Notes: generated from the sequence alone by a model not told the origin. A stretch of 64,000 nucleotides of DNA from Thioalkalivibrio sulfidiphilus HL-EbGr7 (GCF_000021985.1 NC_011901.1:1364001-1428000); one strand, 5' to 3'; positions 1 to 8,397 are shown, counted from the stretch's first letter. Translations and numbers: made by a program.

Positions 1-721
1 GCCGGTAGCAGCGGTCGTGGATGGTGTCGCCGAAGAAGGCGATCGGCCGGTTCAGGTGATCCATGTCCGGCAGACGGCCGAAGGTGAGGAAGTTGGCGAT
101 CACGCCGGTCATCACTTCCGGGATGGGCGGGCAGCCCGGCACGTTGATCACCGGCTTGTCCTTGATGATGTCCGTGACCGCAGCAGCGCCGGTGGGATTG
201 GGGTGGGCCTTGGGGAGCCCGCCGTAGGCCGCGCAGGTGCCCACGCTGATGAGGGCCGCGGCACCCTCGGCCACGTGCCTCAGGGTGTCCAGGTTGGTCT
301 CGCCCGCGACGGTGGAATAGACGCCGCCGTCCTTGAGCGGGATGGAGCCGTCCACGATCACCAGGTACTTGCCCCAGTGTTCCTTCATGGCCGCTTCGCG
401 GGCCGCCTCGGCCTGGTGGCCGGCGGCCGCCTGCAGGGCGTGCTGGTAGTCCAGGGAGATGAAATCGAAGATCAGGGATTCGAGCGAGGGTGCGTAGGAG
501 CGGGTCAGGGACTCCACGCAACCGGTGCACTCCTGGAAGGACAGCCAGATCACCGACTGGCGCCGGGCCTTGGCCAGGGCCTCCGCCATCACCGGCGCCA
601 TGGTCGCGGGCAGGGCCATGCTGGATGCCACGGCGGCGCAGAACTTGAGGAAGGTGCGTCGGCTCATGCCGCGTCGGCGCAGTTCCTCGCTCAGTGTTTC
701 CGGTGTCTTGCCCTGATGCAT
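1..721 (-). CDS. hupS: [NiFe] hydrogenase small subunit, 3' end outside window
   Basis: This is the electron-transfer subunit of a membrane-associated, periplasm-facing uptake [NiFe] hydrogenase. About 240 N-terminal residues are visible and the gene runs off the left edge. The start ATG at 721 follows an AGGAGG ribosome site. Residues 20-27 read SRRTFLKF, a twin-arginine export signal followed by a hydrophobic stretch. ECTGC (cysteines 65 and 68) begins the proximal Fe-S cluster ligands, and further ligands lie in SVGTC and VPGCPP. It lies 22 bp downstream of the hupH-like gene and is probably in the same operon, so here maturation genes precede the structural gene. The subtype (hup type or Isp-associated hyn type) cannot be decided without the downstream genes. 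Confidence 0.95.
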   Translation of the reverse strand, partial: MHQGKTPETLSEELRRRGMSRRTFLKFCAAVASSMALPATMAPVMAEALAKARRQSVIWLSFQECTGCVESLTRSYAPSLESLIFDFISLDYQHALQAAAGHQAEAAREAAMKEHWGKYLVIVDGSIPLKDGGVYSTVAGETNLDTLRHVAEGAAALISVGTCAAYGGLPKAHPNPTGAAAVTDIIKDKPVINVPGCPPIPEVMTGVIANFLTFGRLPDMDHLNRPIAFFGDTIHDRCYR

Positions 722-743
722 AACCGCCTCCTGTGAGCCGGCC

Positions 744-1196
744 TCAGTCGGGTGGTGGGTTGTCTGTCTGTGGTTTCCTGTCGTTCAGTGCCTCGCCGAG
801 ACGCTCAAGCGCGTCGGCGATGTCCTCGGGGTGGGTGGGCGCGATGGCCGGCACCCGGGCGATCTCGATGTGCGTGAGCGCCGTACTGCCGAGCAGGTTC
901 TGGTAGTCGATCCACCAGACGCCCCCGTAGGCGGTCTCGTAGGCCTCGGTGGGCCCGGCGGCCTCCACGGTCATGCTGACCTCGCCCCTGCCCAGGGCCT
1001 CCCTGAGCTGGCGCCGGTCGGCCTCGGTCAGGGGCAGGCCCTTGAGGTCGATGGTGTGACTCTCGCTCCGCTCGTGGAGATTGACCAGGTGGGCGTGGAT
1101 CTCCCGCAACAGCGCATCGGCCATGCCCGTGATCACGTCCTCGCCGTCGAACTCGGGCGCTTCGATCCTGACCGGGATGCCGTCGAGGCCGCTCAT
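744..1196 (-). CDS. HupH-like hydrogenase expression protein, short form
   Basis: This 150-residue protein resembles the C-terminal conserved region of HupH/HyaF hydrogenase expression proteins, with the segment EAYETAYGGVWWIDYQN (about residues 83-99) as the clearest match. Full HupH proteins are nearly twice as long, so this is a single-domain form. Its start overlaps the stop of the upstream protease gene by 4 bp (ATGA) and the hydrogenase small-subunit gene follows after 22 bp, which indicates translational coupling in a hydrogenase operon. HupH is implicated in maturation or protection of the small subunit. That function is carried over from family knowledge. Confidence 0.75.
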   Translation of the reverse strand: MSGLDGIPVRIEAPEFDGEDVITGMADALLREIHAHLVNLHERSESHTIDLKGLPLTEADRRQLREALGRGEVSMTVEAAGPTEAYETAYGGVWWIDYQNLLGSTALTHIEIARVPAIAPTHPEDIADALERLGEALNDRKPQTDNPPPD

Positions 1197-1696
1197 GGCT
1201 TCCAGCGCTCCAGCAGGCCTTGCACCGCTTGGCAGGCCCGGGGGATGGCGGCTGCGACGGCGGGGGAGGGTGTGTTGCCCCAGTCCATCACCCCGGGCTG
1301 GATGCCCACCAGGGCGCGGCGGGCGGGCAGTCGGCCTTCCAGGCTTGAAATGGCCAGCAGGTCACGCAGGCTGACTTCATGCACGCTGGTCTTGCGGCCG
1401 TTGCCGACGAAGTCGTCCATGTCCGCTCCCTCGAACACCCGCACGGTGCCGGGCGCAGCGTCCAGCTGGGCGGTGTCGACCACGATGAGGGCAGCCGCCT
1501 CGCCAATGGGGCCTGCCAGGGTGAAGCTCAGGGTGCCGCCGTCCATGTAGTCCACCCGGGGCGTATCGGGGGCCAGTCGCACCAGCGTTTCAATGACATG
1601 AACACCCACCCCCTCGTCCTGCAGCAGGGTGTTGCCAAGACCCAGGACCAGGGTCCTGGCGGTGTCTTCTATCACGGGGTAGGCCTGGGCCTGCAA
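1193..1696 (-). CDS. hupD: Hydrogenase maturation protease (HupD/HyaD/HybD family)
   Basis: This nickel-dependent endopeptidase removes the C-terminal tail of the hydrogenase large subunit after metal insertion. The 167-residue product has the family signature GLGNTLLQDEGVGV. The three expected nickel-binding positions are present: E28 in the signature, D74 in VVDTA and H106 in SVHEV. The chosen start is TTG at 1696, which has an AGGAAG ribosome site 7 bases upstream. A GTG at 1675 is an alternative. It is the first visible gene of the minus-strand hydrogenase operon. It is divergent from hypC, with about 300 bp between them. Confidence 0.9.
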   Translation of the reverse strand: MQAQAYPVIEDTARTLVLGLGNTLLQDEGVGVHVIETLVRLAPDTPRVDYMDGGTLSFTLAGPIGEAAALIVVDTAQLDAAPGTVRVFEGADMDDFVGNGRKTSVHEVSLRDLLAISSLEGRLPARRALVGIQPGVMDWGNTPSPAVAAAIPRACQAVQGLLERWKP

Positions 1697-1835
1697 GGGA
1701 CGGCTTCCTGCGCGGATGATCGATGGATTAGATACTAGCAGCGGTTTTTAACTTCGCTAGTGATCTGGAGCAATTCCTTGGTGGAGAGTTTCGCGAATCG
1801 CCAGGGTCGTGAATTGGCCTTCAAAAAACAGGGTT

Positions 1836-1915
1836 TCTCGCCAGGACGCGAAGACGCCAAGAAAGGCATTCTTAAATTGAATTGCTTTTCTTGGCGTCTT
1901 CGCGTCTTGGCGAGA
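1836..1915. repeat. Palindromic intergenic repeat of GACGCCAAG type
   Basis: Two ~29-bp arms in inverted orientation, around TCTCGCCAGGACGCGAAG and CTTCGCGTCTTGGCGAGA, are separated by a short AT-rich loop. A half copy occurs at 8265-8300. The element sits in the 298-bp gap between the divergent hupD and hypC genes, where I see no gene. It could fold as a hairpin in either transcript. Confidence 0.85.
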
Positions 1916-1994
1916 GATCAGGCCTTGTGCTCTTGATCGACAAAACTCCATGGTCTCTAATGGACGCTGACCATTCCGTCAGGGTAGCCCCGCC

Positions 1995-2243
1995 ATGTGT
2001 CTCGGGATCCCCATGCGTATCGTCGAGATCGATCGATTCAACGCCCGCTGCGAGGCCAAGGGCGTGGAGCGCACCGTGAGCCTGTTCCTGCTCCAGGACG
2101 AACCCCTCGAACCCGGCGATCACGTGATGGTCCACGTGGGCTATGCCATCCAGAAGATGAGCGAGGCGGACGCCCGCACCGCCTGGGATCTCTACGACGA
2201 GATGCTCCTCGTGGAAGGCAGAAGGATGAAGGATGAAGGATGA
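1995..2243 (+). CDS. hypC: HypC hydrogenase assembly chaperone
   Basis: HypC shuttles the Fe(CN)2CO precursor with HypD and binds the apo large subunit. The 82-residue protein begins MCLGIPM, the invariant N-terminus whose Cys2 is essential once the methionine is removed. The charged tail (about the last eight residues) is encoded by the beginning of a heptamer-repeat tract that continues to the hypA start, so the C-terminus may have been altered by repeat expansion. It is the first gene of a hypCABDFE series on the plus strand. Confidence 0.95.
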   Translation: MCLGIPMRIVEIDRFNARCEAKGVERTVSLFLLQDEPLEPGDHVMVHVGYAIQKMSEADARTAWDLYDEMLLVEGRRMKDEG

Positions 2244-2283
2244 GGCGTAAGGCGTAAGGCGTAAGGCGTAAGGCGTAAGGCGG
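2237..2283. repeat. Tandem heptamer repeat (GGCGTAA)n between hypC and hypA
   Basis: About five consecutive copies of GGCGTAA follow the hypC stop, preceded by related AAGGATG units inside the hypC 3' end. The tract ends eight bases before the hypA start and separates otherwise tightly packed hyp genes. Similar 7-bp tracts occur at 9453-9497, 19373-19446, 12772-12840 and 61974-61999. Confidence 0.9.
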
Positions 2284-2290
2284 ATGAAGC

Positions 2291-2656
2291 ATGCATGAAC
2301 TTGCCGTTTGTCAGTCCGTGATCCGCCAGGCGGAGGCCGTTGCCCGGGAGCATGGCGCGCGCGGCATCACCCGGATCCGGTTGCGGATCGGTGTGCTGTC
2401 CGGGGTGGAGCCGGAACTGCTGGCGCGGGCCTTCCCCCTGGCCCAGGCGGGCACGCTGGCCGAAGGCGCAAGCCTGGAGATGGAATCGCTGCCCGTACGG
2501 GTGGTGTGCAACCGCTGCGAGGCGGAGTCGGAGGTGCCCGCCAACCGGCTGCTGTGCGGTGTGTGCGGCGACTGGCAGACCCGGGTCATCAGCGGCGAGG
2601 AGATGCTGCTGGAGAGCCTGGAGCTTGTGACGGCAGAGGAGGGCGAACATGTGTGA
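2291..2656 (+). CDS. hypA: HypA nickel metallochaperone
   Basis: HypA helps HypB deliver nickel to the hydrogenase large subunit. The 121-residue protein starts MHEL, with His2 and Glu3 contributing to the nickel site. It carries a structural zinc site formed by C73, C76, C89 and C92 (CNRC and CGVC). The last 8 bp overlap the hypB start, which suggests coupled translation. Length and motifs are fully typical of the family. Confidence 0.95.
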   Translation: MHELAVCQSVIRQAEAVAREHGARGITRIRLRIGVLSGVEPELLARAFPLAQAGTLAEGASLEMESLPVRVVCNRCEAESEVPANRLLCGVCGDWQTRVISGEEMLLESLELVTAEEGEHV

Positions 2657-3482
2657 CACCTGCGGCTGCAACATCACCCCGGGCAACCGGCACCTGGTGA
2701 TCAGCGGCAGGCTCTCGACGACCGACAACGGCCAATCAGCCGTCAAGGTGCTGCAGGGCCTGCTGCATGAGAACGACCGCCAGGCCGCCCACAACCGCGC
2801 CCACTTCGACAGCCGTGGCGTGCTGTGCATCAACCTCATGTCCTCGCCCGGCGCCGGCAAGACGGCCCTGCTGGAGGCCACCCTCCAGGCCCTGGGGGAT
2901 GAACTGCGCATCGCGGTGATCGAGGGGGACCTGGAGACGGAGAACGATGCCGAGCGCATCCGCCGCCACGGCGTCCCCGCCGTCCAGATCACCACCGGCA
3001 CTGCCTGCCACCTGGATGCGCACATGGTCCACGATGCCCTGCATCAGCTGGATCTCTCGGGCCTTGACCTGGTGTTCATCGAGAACGTGGGCAACCTGGT
3101 GTGCCCGGCGAGCTTTGATCTCGGCCATCACCGCAACGTCACCCTGCTGTCGGTCACCGAGGGCGACGACAAGCCGGCCAAGTACCCGGTGATGTTCCGC
3201 GCCGCCGATCTCATGCTGCTCACCAAGACCGACCTGCTGCCGGTGCTGGACGATTTCGACTGTGACGCCGCCGAGACCGCGTTGCGCAACCTGGCCAACC
3301 CGGCGCCGGTGATCCGGGTGTCGAGCAAAAATGGCGCCGGCATGGACGCCTGGCTGGACTGGCTGCGCGACGAGATCCGGACTCAGCGCGATCGCCTTGA
3401 AGAGGGCCGAAGCGCCCGTCCGGCGGTGCAGCCCGACGGCGCCCGCCTGCATGCCCACGCCCATCATCAGCACACCGAATGA
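2649..3482 (+). CDS. hypB: HypB nickel-inserting GTPase
   Basis: HypB is a G3E-family GTPase that drives nickel insertion into the [NiFe] site. The N-terminus MCDTCGCN is the high-affinity nickel site (CXXCGC). The P-loop SSPGAGKT lies near residues 65-72. The C-terminus is histidine-rich (HAHAHHQH), unlike the usual N-terminal or internal His tract, and could store or sequester metal. The gene overlaps hypA by 8 bp and hypD by 4 bp. Confidence 0.95.
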   Translation: MCDTCGCNITPGNRHLVISGRLSTTDNGQSAVKVLQGLLHENDRQAAHNRAHFDSRGVLCINLMSSPGAGKTALLEATLQALGDELRIAVIEGDLETENDAERIRRHGVPAVQITTGTACHLDAHMVHDALHQLDLSGLDLVFIENVGNLVCPASFDLGHHRNVTLLSVTEGDDKPAKYPVMFRAADLMLLTKTDLLPVLDDFDCDAAETALRNLANPAPVIRVSSKNGAGMDAWLDWLRDEIRTQRDRLEEGRSARPAVQPDGARLHAHAHHQHTE

Positions 3483-4585
3483 GCCAGGACGCCCGCCAGT
3501 GGCTTGAGCGCATCCGATCCCTGGATCTGCCTCCCCGGGTGCGCATCATGAACGTCTGCGGCGGGCATGAGCGCTCCATCACTTTGGCGGGGCTGCGCTC
3601 CGCGCTGCCGCCATCCATCGAACTGATCCCCGGTCCAGGTTGCCCGGTGTGCGTCTGTCCCGAGGAGGACATCTACCAGGCCATCCAGCTGGCGCTGCAC
3701 GAAGACGTCACGCTGGTGGCCTTCGGTGACATGTTGCGGGTGCCGGTCAACGTGAAGAAGAGCGAGGCGCGCTCCCTGGTGGAGGCCCAGGCGGCGGGTG
3801 CCGACGTGCGTCCCATCGCCTCGCCCACCGAGGCGGTGAGCATCGCCCGTGACCATCCGGATCGGGCCGTGGTGTTCTTCGCCGCCGGCTTCGAGACCAC
3901 CACCGCGCCGGTGGCGGCCATGCTGGCCGAGGGCGTGCCGGAGAATCTCTCGGTGCTGCTCTCCGGGCGCCGGACCTGGCCGGCGGTGGCCATGCTGCTG
4001 GAATCCGAGAGCCCTGGCTTCGACGCGCTTATCGCCCCGGGCCACGTGTCCACGGTCATGGGTCCCGAGGAATGGGACTTCGTGGTGGAACGCCACCACA
4101 TGCCCGCCGCCGTGGCGGGGTTCACCCCCGAGAGTCTGCTGGCGGCCACCTACTCGGTGCTGCGTCAGCACATCTCCGGCGAGTATTTCCTGGACAACTG
4201 CTATCCGGGCGTGGTGCGTCCGGGCGGCAATCCCACGGCACGGCGGCAAATGGAACGGGTACTGGACGTGGTGGATGCCAACTGGCGCGGTGTGGGTGTA
4301 ATCCCGGACTCCGGCTTCGAGCTCACAGCCGAACTGGCCGCCCACAATGCCCGGCGGCTGTTCCCGTCCTACCAGGATGCCGCCCGCAGGCGGGCCGGCC
4401 AGATGCCCCCGGGTTGTGATTGTGCCAGGGTGGTTCTGGGACGTATCTATCCTGACGAATGCCGCCTCTACGGCAAGGCCTGCACGCCGCGCAACCCGGT
4501 CGGGCCGTGCATGGTCTCCGACGAGGGGGCGTGCCGCATCTGGTGGGCCGGGGGTGTTCGGCAGCAGAGGCCGCGTGTCGCCTGA
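3479..4585 (+). CDS. hypD: HypD hydrogenase Fe(CN)2CO assembly protein
   Basis: With HypC, HypD is the scaffold on which the cyanide and carbon monoxide ligands are attached to iron. The 368-residue protein shows NVCGGHE (active cysteine motif), GPGCPVCVCP, and a C-terminal cysteine cluster (GCDC, DEC, KAC, GPC) that binds a [4Fe-4S] cluster. It starts within the last 4 bp of hypB and its end overlaps the start of hypF. Confidence 0.95.
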   Translation: MSQDARQWLERIRSLDLPPRVRIMNVCGGHERSITLAGLRSALPPSIELIPGPGCPVCVCPEEDIYQAIQLALHEDVTLVAFGDMLRVPVNVKKSEARSLVEAQAAGADVRPIASPTEAVSIARDHPDRAVVFFAAGFETTTAPVAAMLAEGVPENLSVLLSGRRTWPAVAMLLESESPGFDALIAPGHVSTVMGPEEWDFVVERHHMPAAVAGFTPESLLAATYSVLRQHISGEYFLDNCYPGVVRPGGNPTARRQMERVLDVVDANWRGVGVIPDSGFELTAELAAHNARRLFPSYQDAARRRAGQMPPGCDCARVVLGRIYPDECRLYGKACTPRNPVGPCMVSDEGACRIWWAGGVRQQRPRVA

Positions 4586-6848
4586 GACCCGCCGCCTGCG
4601 CATCGGCGGGCAGGTGCAGGGGGTGGGTTTTCGTCCCTTCGTCTACCGCCAGGCCCTGAGCCTCGGCATTCGCGGCTGGGTGCAGAACCGCACCGGCGAG
4701 GTGCTCATTGAGGCGAGCGGCGAGCCGGATCTTCTAAAGACCTTTCTTCACCGCCTGTTGTACGAGGCGCCGCCGCTGGCACGTCCACGGCTCATGGAAC
4801 AGCAGCAACTCTCCCAGGCATCCGCGAGCGATTTCCGCATCCTTCCCAGCGATGCCGGGGCACCGCCCCGCGTCCATGTGCCGCCCGATTTCTTCACCTG
4901 CGATGCCTGTCTGGGCGAACTCGCCGATCCCGCTGCGCGCCGGCATCGCTATCCGTTCATCAACTGCACCCAGTGCGGACCCCGCTACACCCTGATCCGG
5001 GCACTGCCCTACGACCGGGCCAACACCGCCATGGCCGGTTTCCACCTGTGCGAGGCCTGTGGCGCCGAGTACCGGTCGCCCGCGGACCGGCGCTTCCACG
5101 CCGAGCCCCTGGCCTGTCCGGTCTGTGGGCCGACGCTGACGTACAAGGGTCCCGAAGGGGCGGCCTCGGGCAACGAGGCGGCCCTGGCCGCCTGCGTCGC
5201 CGCCCTGAAGGCGGGACGCATCGTGGCGGTCAAGGGCGTGGGCGGTTACCACCTGCTGTGTGATGCCACCGATCCTGCCGTGGTCGCGCGCCTGCGTGAA
5301 CGCAAGCACCGGCCCCACAAACCGCTGGCCGTGCTGTTTCCCTGGGAGGGCGATGACGGTCTCGCGTCGCTGCGCCGGCATGCCCATCCAGGCGATGCCG
5401 AGGCGGCCCTGCTGACAGGGCCCGAACGGCCCATCGTCCTGGTGACGCTGAAGGCGGACCTTGGTCTGGCCAAGGGCATCGCGCCCGGGCTGTCCGAAGT
5501 CGGCGCCATGCTCCCCTACAGTCCCCTGCATCACCTGCTCAGCCGGGACTTTGGCGCGCCACTGGTGGCCACCTCCGCGAACCGTTCCGGTGAGCCGGTG
5601 TTCATCGCGGCCGCCGAGGTGGAGGCGGCGCTCGGTTCGGTGGCCGATGCCTTCCTGCACCACGATCGTGACATCCTTCGGCCTGCCGATGACAGCGTCA
5701 TGAGGGTGATTGGAGGACGCGGGCGGCGCCTGCGCATCGGGCGCGGGCTGGCGCCGCTGGAGTTGGACTTGCCACGTCGAGTCGAGCGGCCGACGCTCGC
5801 CGTGGGCGGGCACATGAAAAACACCATCGCGCTCGCCTGGGAGGAGCGGGTGGTGATCTCGCCCCATATCGGCGAACTGGACAGCCCGCGCAGCCTCGCG
5901 GTGTTCGAACAGGTGATCGGGGATCTCGGTGCGCTCTACCGGGTGACGCCCGAGCGGGTGTTGCACGATGCCCACCCCGGCTATGGCTCCACCCGCTGGG
6001 CGAAGGCTCACGCGCAACGTCACGGGCTCCAACGGCGGCCGGTGTTTCACCACCACGCCCACGCGGCGATGCTCGCCGGCGAACACCCGCAGGTGGACCG
6101 TTGGCTGGTGTTCACCTGGGACGGCACAGGCTTCGGCGAGGACGGCACGATCTGGGGCGGTGAGGCGCTGCTGGGTGTGCCCGGGCACTGGCGAAGGGTG
6201 GCGAGCCTGCGACCCTTCCGGTTGTCCGGGGGCGAGAAGGCTGGCCGTGAACCCTGGCGATCGGCGGCCGCACTGGCCTGGGAGACGGGCCGGGACTGGC
6301 AACCGGAGGGGCTCGACGTCTCCCTGGCACGTCAGGCCTGGGAACGGCAACTGAACACCCCGGTCTGCACGGCCATGGGCAGGGTATTCGATGCCTGCGC
6401 GGCGCTTGCAGGCGTGATGCAGCAGACCAGCTACGAGGCCCAGGCGCCCATGGTCTGGGAGTCCCTGTGTCGTGAGGCGGACGCATCAATCGAGGTGCCG
6501 AGCCTGCCGCTTGAGCAGGACGCCATGGGCGTGCTGCGCATGGACTGGTCGCCGCTGGTGGCGCTCATGCTCGACGGGCAGCGTTCGATCGTCGAACGCA
6601 GTTGTCTGATGCATGAGGCGCTGGCCGAGGGCCTGGCGACGCAGGCGATGCGACTGCGAGAGATCCATGGCGAGTTCACGGTGGGCCTGAGTGGTGGCGT
6701 GTTTCTCAACCGGCCACTGGTGGAGCGCGTCATGCAGCGGCTCGCGTCACGGGGCTTTGCCGTGCACCTGCCCGAACAGATCCCCTACAATGACGCGGGC
6801 CTGAGTGTCGGCCAGATCATCGAGACTCTTTTCTCCACACCCGCTTGA
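4575..6848 (+). CDS. hypF: HypF carbamoyltransferase
   Basis: HypF makes the cyanide ligands from carbamoyl phosphate by transferring a carbamoyl group to the C-terminal cysteine of HypE. I place the start at GTG 4575 because the acylphosphatase domain begins just after it (GGQVQGVGFRPFVYR). This gives 757 residues, the usual size. Two zinc-finger pairs follow (CDAC/CTQC and CEAC/CPVC), then a YrdC-like domain and a Kae1-like domain with HHHAHAAML. An upstream ATG at 4347 is in frame but would add 76 residues of unrelated sequence inside hypD. Overlap with hypD is 11 bp. Confidence 0.95.
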   Translation: MSPETRRLRIGGQVQGVGFRPFVYRQALSLGIRGWVQNRTGEVLIEASGEPDLLKTFLHRLLYEAPPLARPRLMEQQQLSQASASDFRILPSDAGAPPRVHVPPDFFTCDACLGELADPAARRHRYPFINCTQCGPRYTLIRALPYDRANTAMAGFHLCEACGAEYRSPADRRFHAEPLACPVCGPTLTYKGPEGAASGNEAALAACVAALKAGRIVAVKGVGGYHLLCDATDPAVVARLRERKHRPHKPLAVLFPWEGDDGLASLRRHAHPGDAEAALLTGPERPIVLVTLKADLGLAKGIAPGLSEVGAMLPYSPLHHLLSRDFGAPLVATSANRSGEPVFIAAAEVEAALGSVADAFLHHDRDILRPADDSVMRVIGGRGRRLRIGRGLAPLELDLPRRVERPTLAVGGHMKNTIALAWEERVVISPHIGELDSPRSLAVFEQVIGDLGALYRVTPERVLHDAHPGYGSTRWAKAHAQRHGLQRRPVFHHHAHAAMLAGEHPQVDRWLVFTWDGTGFGEDGTIWGGEALLGVPGHWRRVASLRPFRLSGGEKAGREPWRSAAALAWETGRDWQPEGLDVSLARQAWERQLNTPVCTAMGRVFDACAALAGVMQQTSYEAQAPMVWESLCREADASIEVPSLPLEQDAMGVLRMDWSPLVALMLDGQRSIVERSCLMHEALAEGLATQAMRLREIHGEFTVGLSGGVFLNRPLVERVMQRLASRGFAVHLPEQIPYNDAGLSVGQIIETLFSTPA

Positions 6849-7003
6849 GCCGCATGTTGTCCCCAAGGTGACCGGTGGCTTCATGTACTTTTCTCAACTC
6901 ATGATTGAAGTTGAGCTGTTTGGCGGTAGAGTTGCGGTGACATAACCTAATCGCCGTTGGCCTATCGCGATGCGTTTGGCCTCTCGTCCTGCCTCCCTTG
7001 CGG

Positions 7004-7086
7004 ATAGGGCGGCCCGTGGCCGCCTGCTGACCGGTGGACCCGTGGCTGAGGCGGATACAGGGGACGGCGGGCACGGCCCGCCCTAT
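7004..7086. repeat. Inverted repeat in the hypF-hypE gap
   Basis: Arms starting ATAGGGCGG and ending CCGCCCTAT (about 21 bp each, imperfect) form a long hairpin within the 316-bp gap between hypF and hypE. No other gene is visible there. It breaks the otherwise overlapping hyp gene string and may affect expression of hypE relative to hypF. Confidence 0.75.
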
Positions 7087-7164
7087 GCGTCTTCTGGAAG
7101 ACGAAGGCGTGAGGCAGGTGGAGAGGCTGCAATCGTTGGTGATCCTTGGTGCATAGGGGCAGAC

Positions 7165-8163
7165 ATGACACAGCAACGCATCACCCTGGCCCACGGCAAC
7201 GGCGGGCGCTTCATGCGGGAACTCATCGACGAGGTCTTCGCGCGCCATCTCAACGACGGTCAGCTGGACACCCACACGGACGCCGCTCACCTGAATCTCT
7301 CCGGTGACCTGCTGTTCACCACCGATGGCTTCACCGTGAAGCCGCTGGAGTTTCCAGGCGGCAGCATTGGTTCCCTGGCCGTGCACGGCACGGTCAATGA
7401 TCTAGCCGTGGCCGGTGCCATCCCGCGCGTCCTGTCGCTCAATGTGTTCATCGAGGAAGGGCTCGAGTTCGCGCAACTGGAGCGCATCGTCGCGGATCTC
7501 GCCCGGGCCGCCCGGGACTGCGGCGTGCAGGTGGTGGCCGGTGACACCAAGGTGCTTCCCCACGGCGAGTGCAGCGGGTTGTATCTGGCCACCAGCGGCA
7601 TCGGTGTGCGTGCCACGCCCGGCGTGTTGAGTCTTCGCAACATCCGGCCCGGGGACGTGCTGCTGGTGAACGGTTCGGTGGGCGATCACGGCACCGCCGT
7701 GATGCTCGCCCGTGAGCAGTTCGGTCTGCGCGGTGATCTGCAATCGGATGCCGCCAGCGTCCTGCCCTATGCCCAGGCCCTGTTCGACCTGCCGGGCATT
7801 CGCTTCATGCGCGACCCCACCCGGGGCGGACTGGCCACCGTGGCCCACGAGATCGCCAGTGCCTGCGGCCTGAGCGTGCGCCTTTCGGAGCCCGCCATCC
7901 CGGTGAAGGATCCGGTGCGCGCCGTGTGCGAGATGTTGGGTTATGACCCCTATTACCTGGCCTGCGAGGGCCGGGTGGTGGCGGTGGTCGCCGAAGACGC
8001 AGTGGACGAGGCCCTTGCCCGTTGGCGCGGCATCGACGGCAGTGAACCGTCACTCATCGGTCAGCTGGAGACGGGTGCTCCGCGGGTGATCCTGGAGACT
8101 GAATTGGGTGGCCAGCGATTCCTGGAAGAGCTTGAGGACGATCCGTTGCCGCGGATCTGTTGA
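7165..8163 (+). CDS. hypE: HypE hydrogenase maturation protein
   Basis: HypE dehydrates the thiocarbamate on its C-terminal cysteine, with ATP hydrolysis, to a thiocyanate that donates cyanide to iron. The 332-residue protein (ATG 7165, MTQQRITLAHGNGG) belongs to the PurM/AIR synthase fold. It ends in the diagnostic PRIC, the modified cysteine. An in-frame start at 6970 exists but lies in the repeat-containing leader and adds non-homologous sequence. Confidence 0.95.
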   Translation: MTQQRITLAHGNGGRFMRELIDEVFARHLNDGQLDTHTDAAHLNLSGDLLFTTDGFTVKPLEFPGGSIGSLAVHGTVNDLAVAGAIPRVLSLNVFIEEGLEFAQLERIVADLARAARDCGVQVVAGDTKVLPHGECSGLYLATSGIGVRATPGVLSLRNIRPGDVLLVNGSVGDHGTAVMLAREQFGLRGDLQSDAASVLPYAQALFDLPGIRFMRDPTRGGLATVAHEIASACGLSVRLSEPAIPVKDPVRAVCEMLGYDPYYLACEGRVVAVVAEDAVDEALARWRGIDGSEPSLIGQLETGAPRVILETELGGQRFLEELEDDPLPRIC

Positions 8164-8168
8164 AAGGC

Positions 8169-8246
8169 GTTTTGCCACAGAGGGCACAGAGGTCACAGAG
8201 AAAACCGTTCTCTCGCGGAGGCGCGGAGGCGCAGGGAAAATCTTGG
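8169..8246. repeat. Left copy of a ~70-bp inverted repeat pair
   Basis: This stretch, with CACAGAGGTCACAGAG followed by CTCGCGGAGGCGCGGAGG, is matched in opposite orientation by 8709-8786 with only a few differences by eye. The two copies bracket the antitoxin gene and toxin remnant between hypE and the SYLF gene. A related partial copy is at about 62431-62460. Confidence 0.85.
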
Positions 8247-8264
8247 GGATCAAAAGGCCGTAAC

Positions 8265-8300
8265 TCTCGCCAAGACGCGAAGACGCCAAGGAAAAGCATT
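8265..8300. repeat. Half copy of the GACGCCAAG repeat at the broken toxin end
   Basis: The sequence TCTCGCCAAGACGCGAAG and following bases match one arm of the palindrome at 1836-1915. It begins two bases beyond the stop codon of the truncated toxin reading frame, at the point where toxin similarity ends. Confidence 0.8.
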
Positions 8301-8301
8301 T

Positions 8302-8397
8302 TCAAACGGGTTTCATGGCGTAGTGCCTTGAATCATGAGCGATGAAATCGTGAATCGTACGCAGATCGGCCTTGGCCGGATCCGACCAGATCACCAC
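8302..8397 (-). pseudogene. RelE/ParE-type toxin, truncated to 31 codons
   Basis: The frame starts at a GTG overlapping the antitoxin stop and reads VVIWSDPAKADLRTIHDFIA, then a few residues to a stop. This looks like the first third of a RelE/ParE ribonuclease or gyrase-poison family toxin, normally about 95-100 residues. The similarity stops at HYA and the remaining DNA is intergenic repeat. The rest of the gene is therefore lost, probably through repeat insertion or recombination, leaving an antitoxin without a working toxin. The family call rests on a short segment. Confidence 0.7.

Noticed and set aside
6922-6929. GGCGGTAG resembling the RfaH ops element upstream of hypE
   Set aside because: It is an isolated 8-mer without the flanking JUMPstart context, in a hydrogenase maturation operon where RfaH control is not expected.
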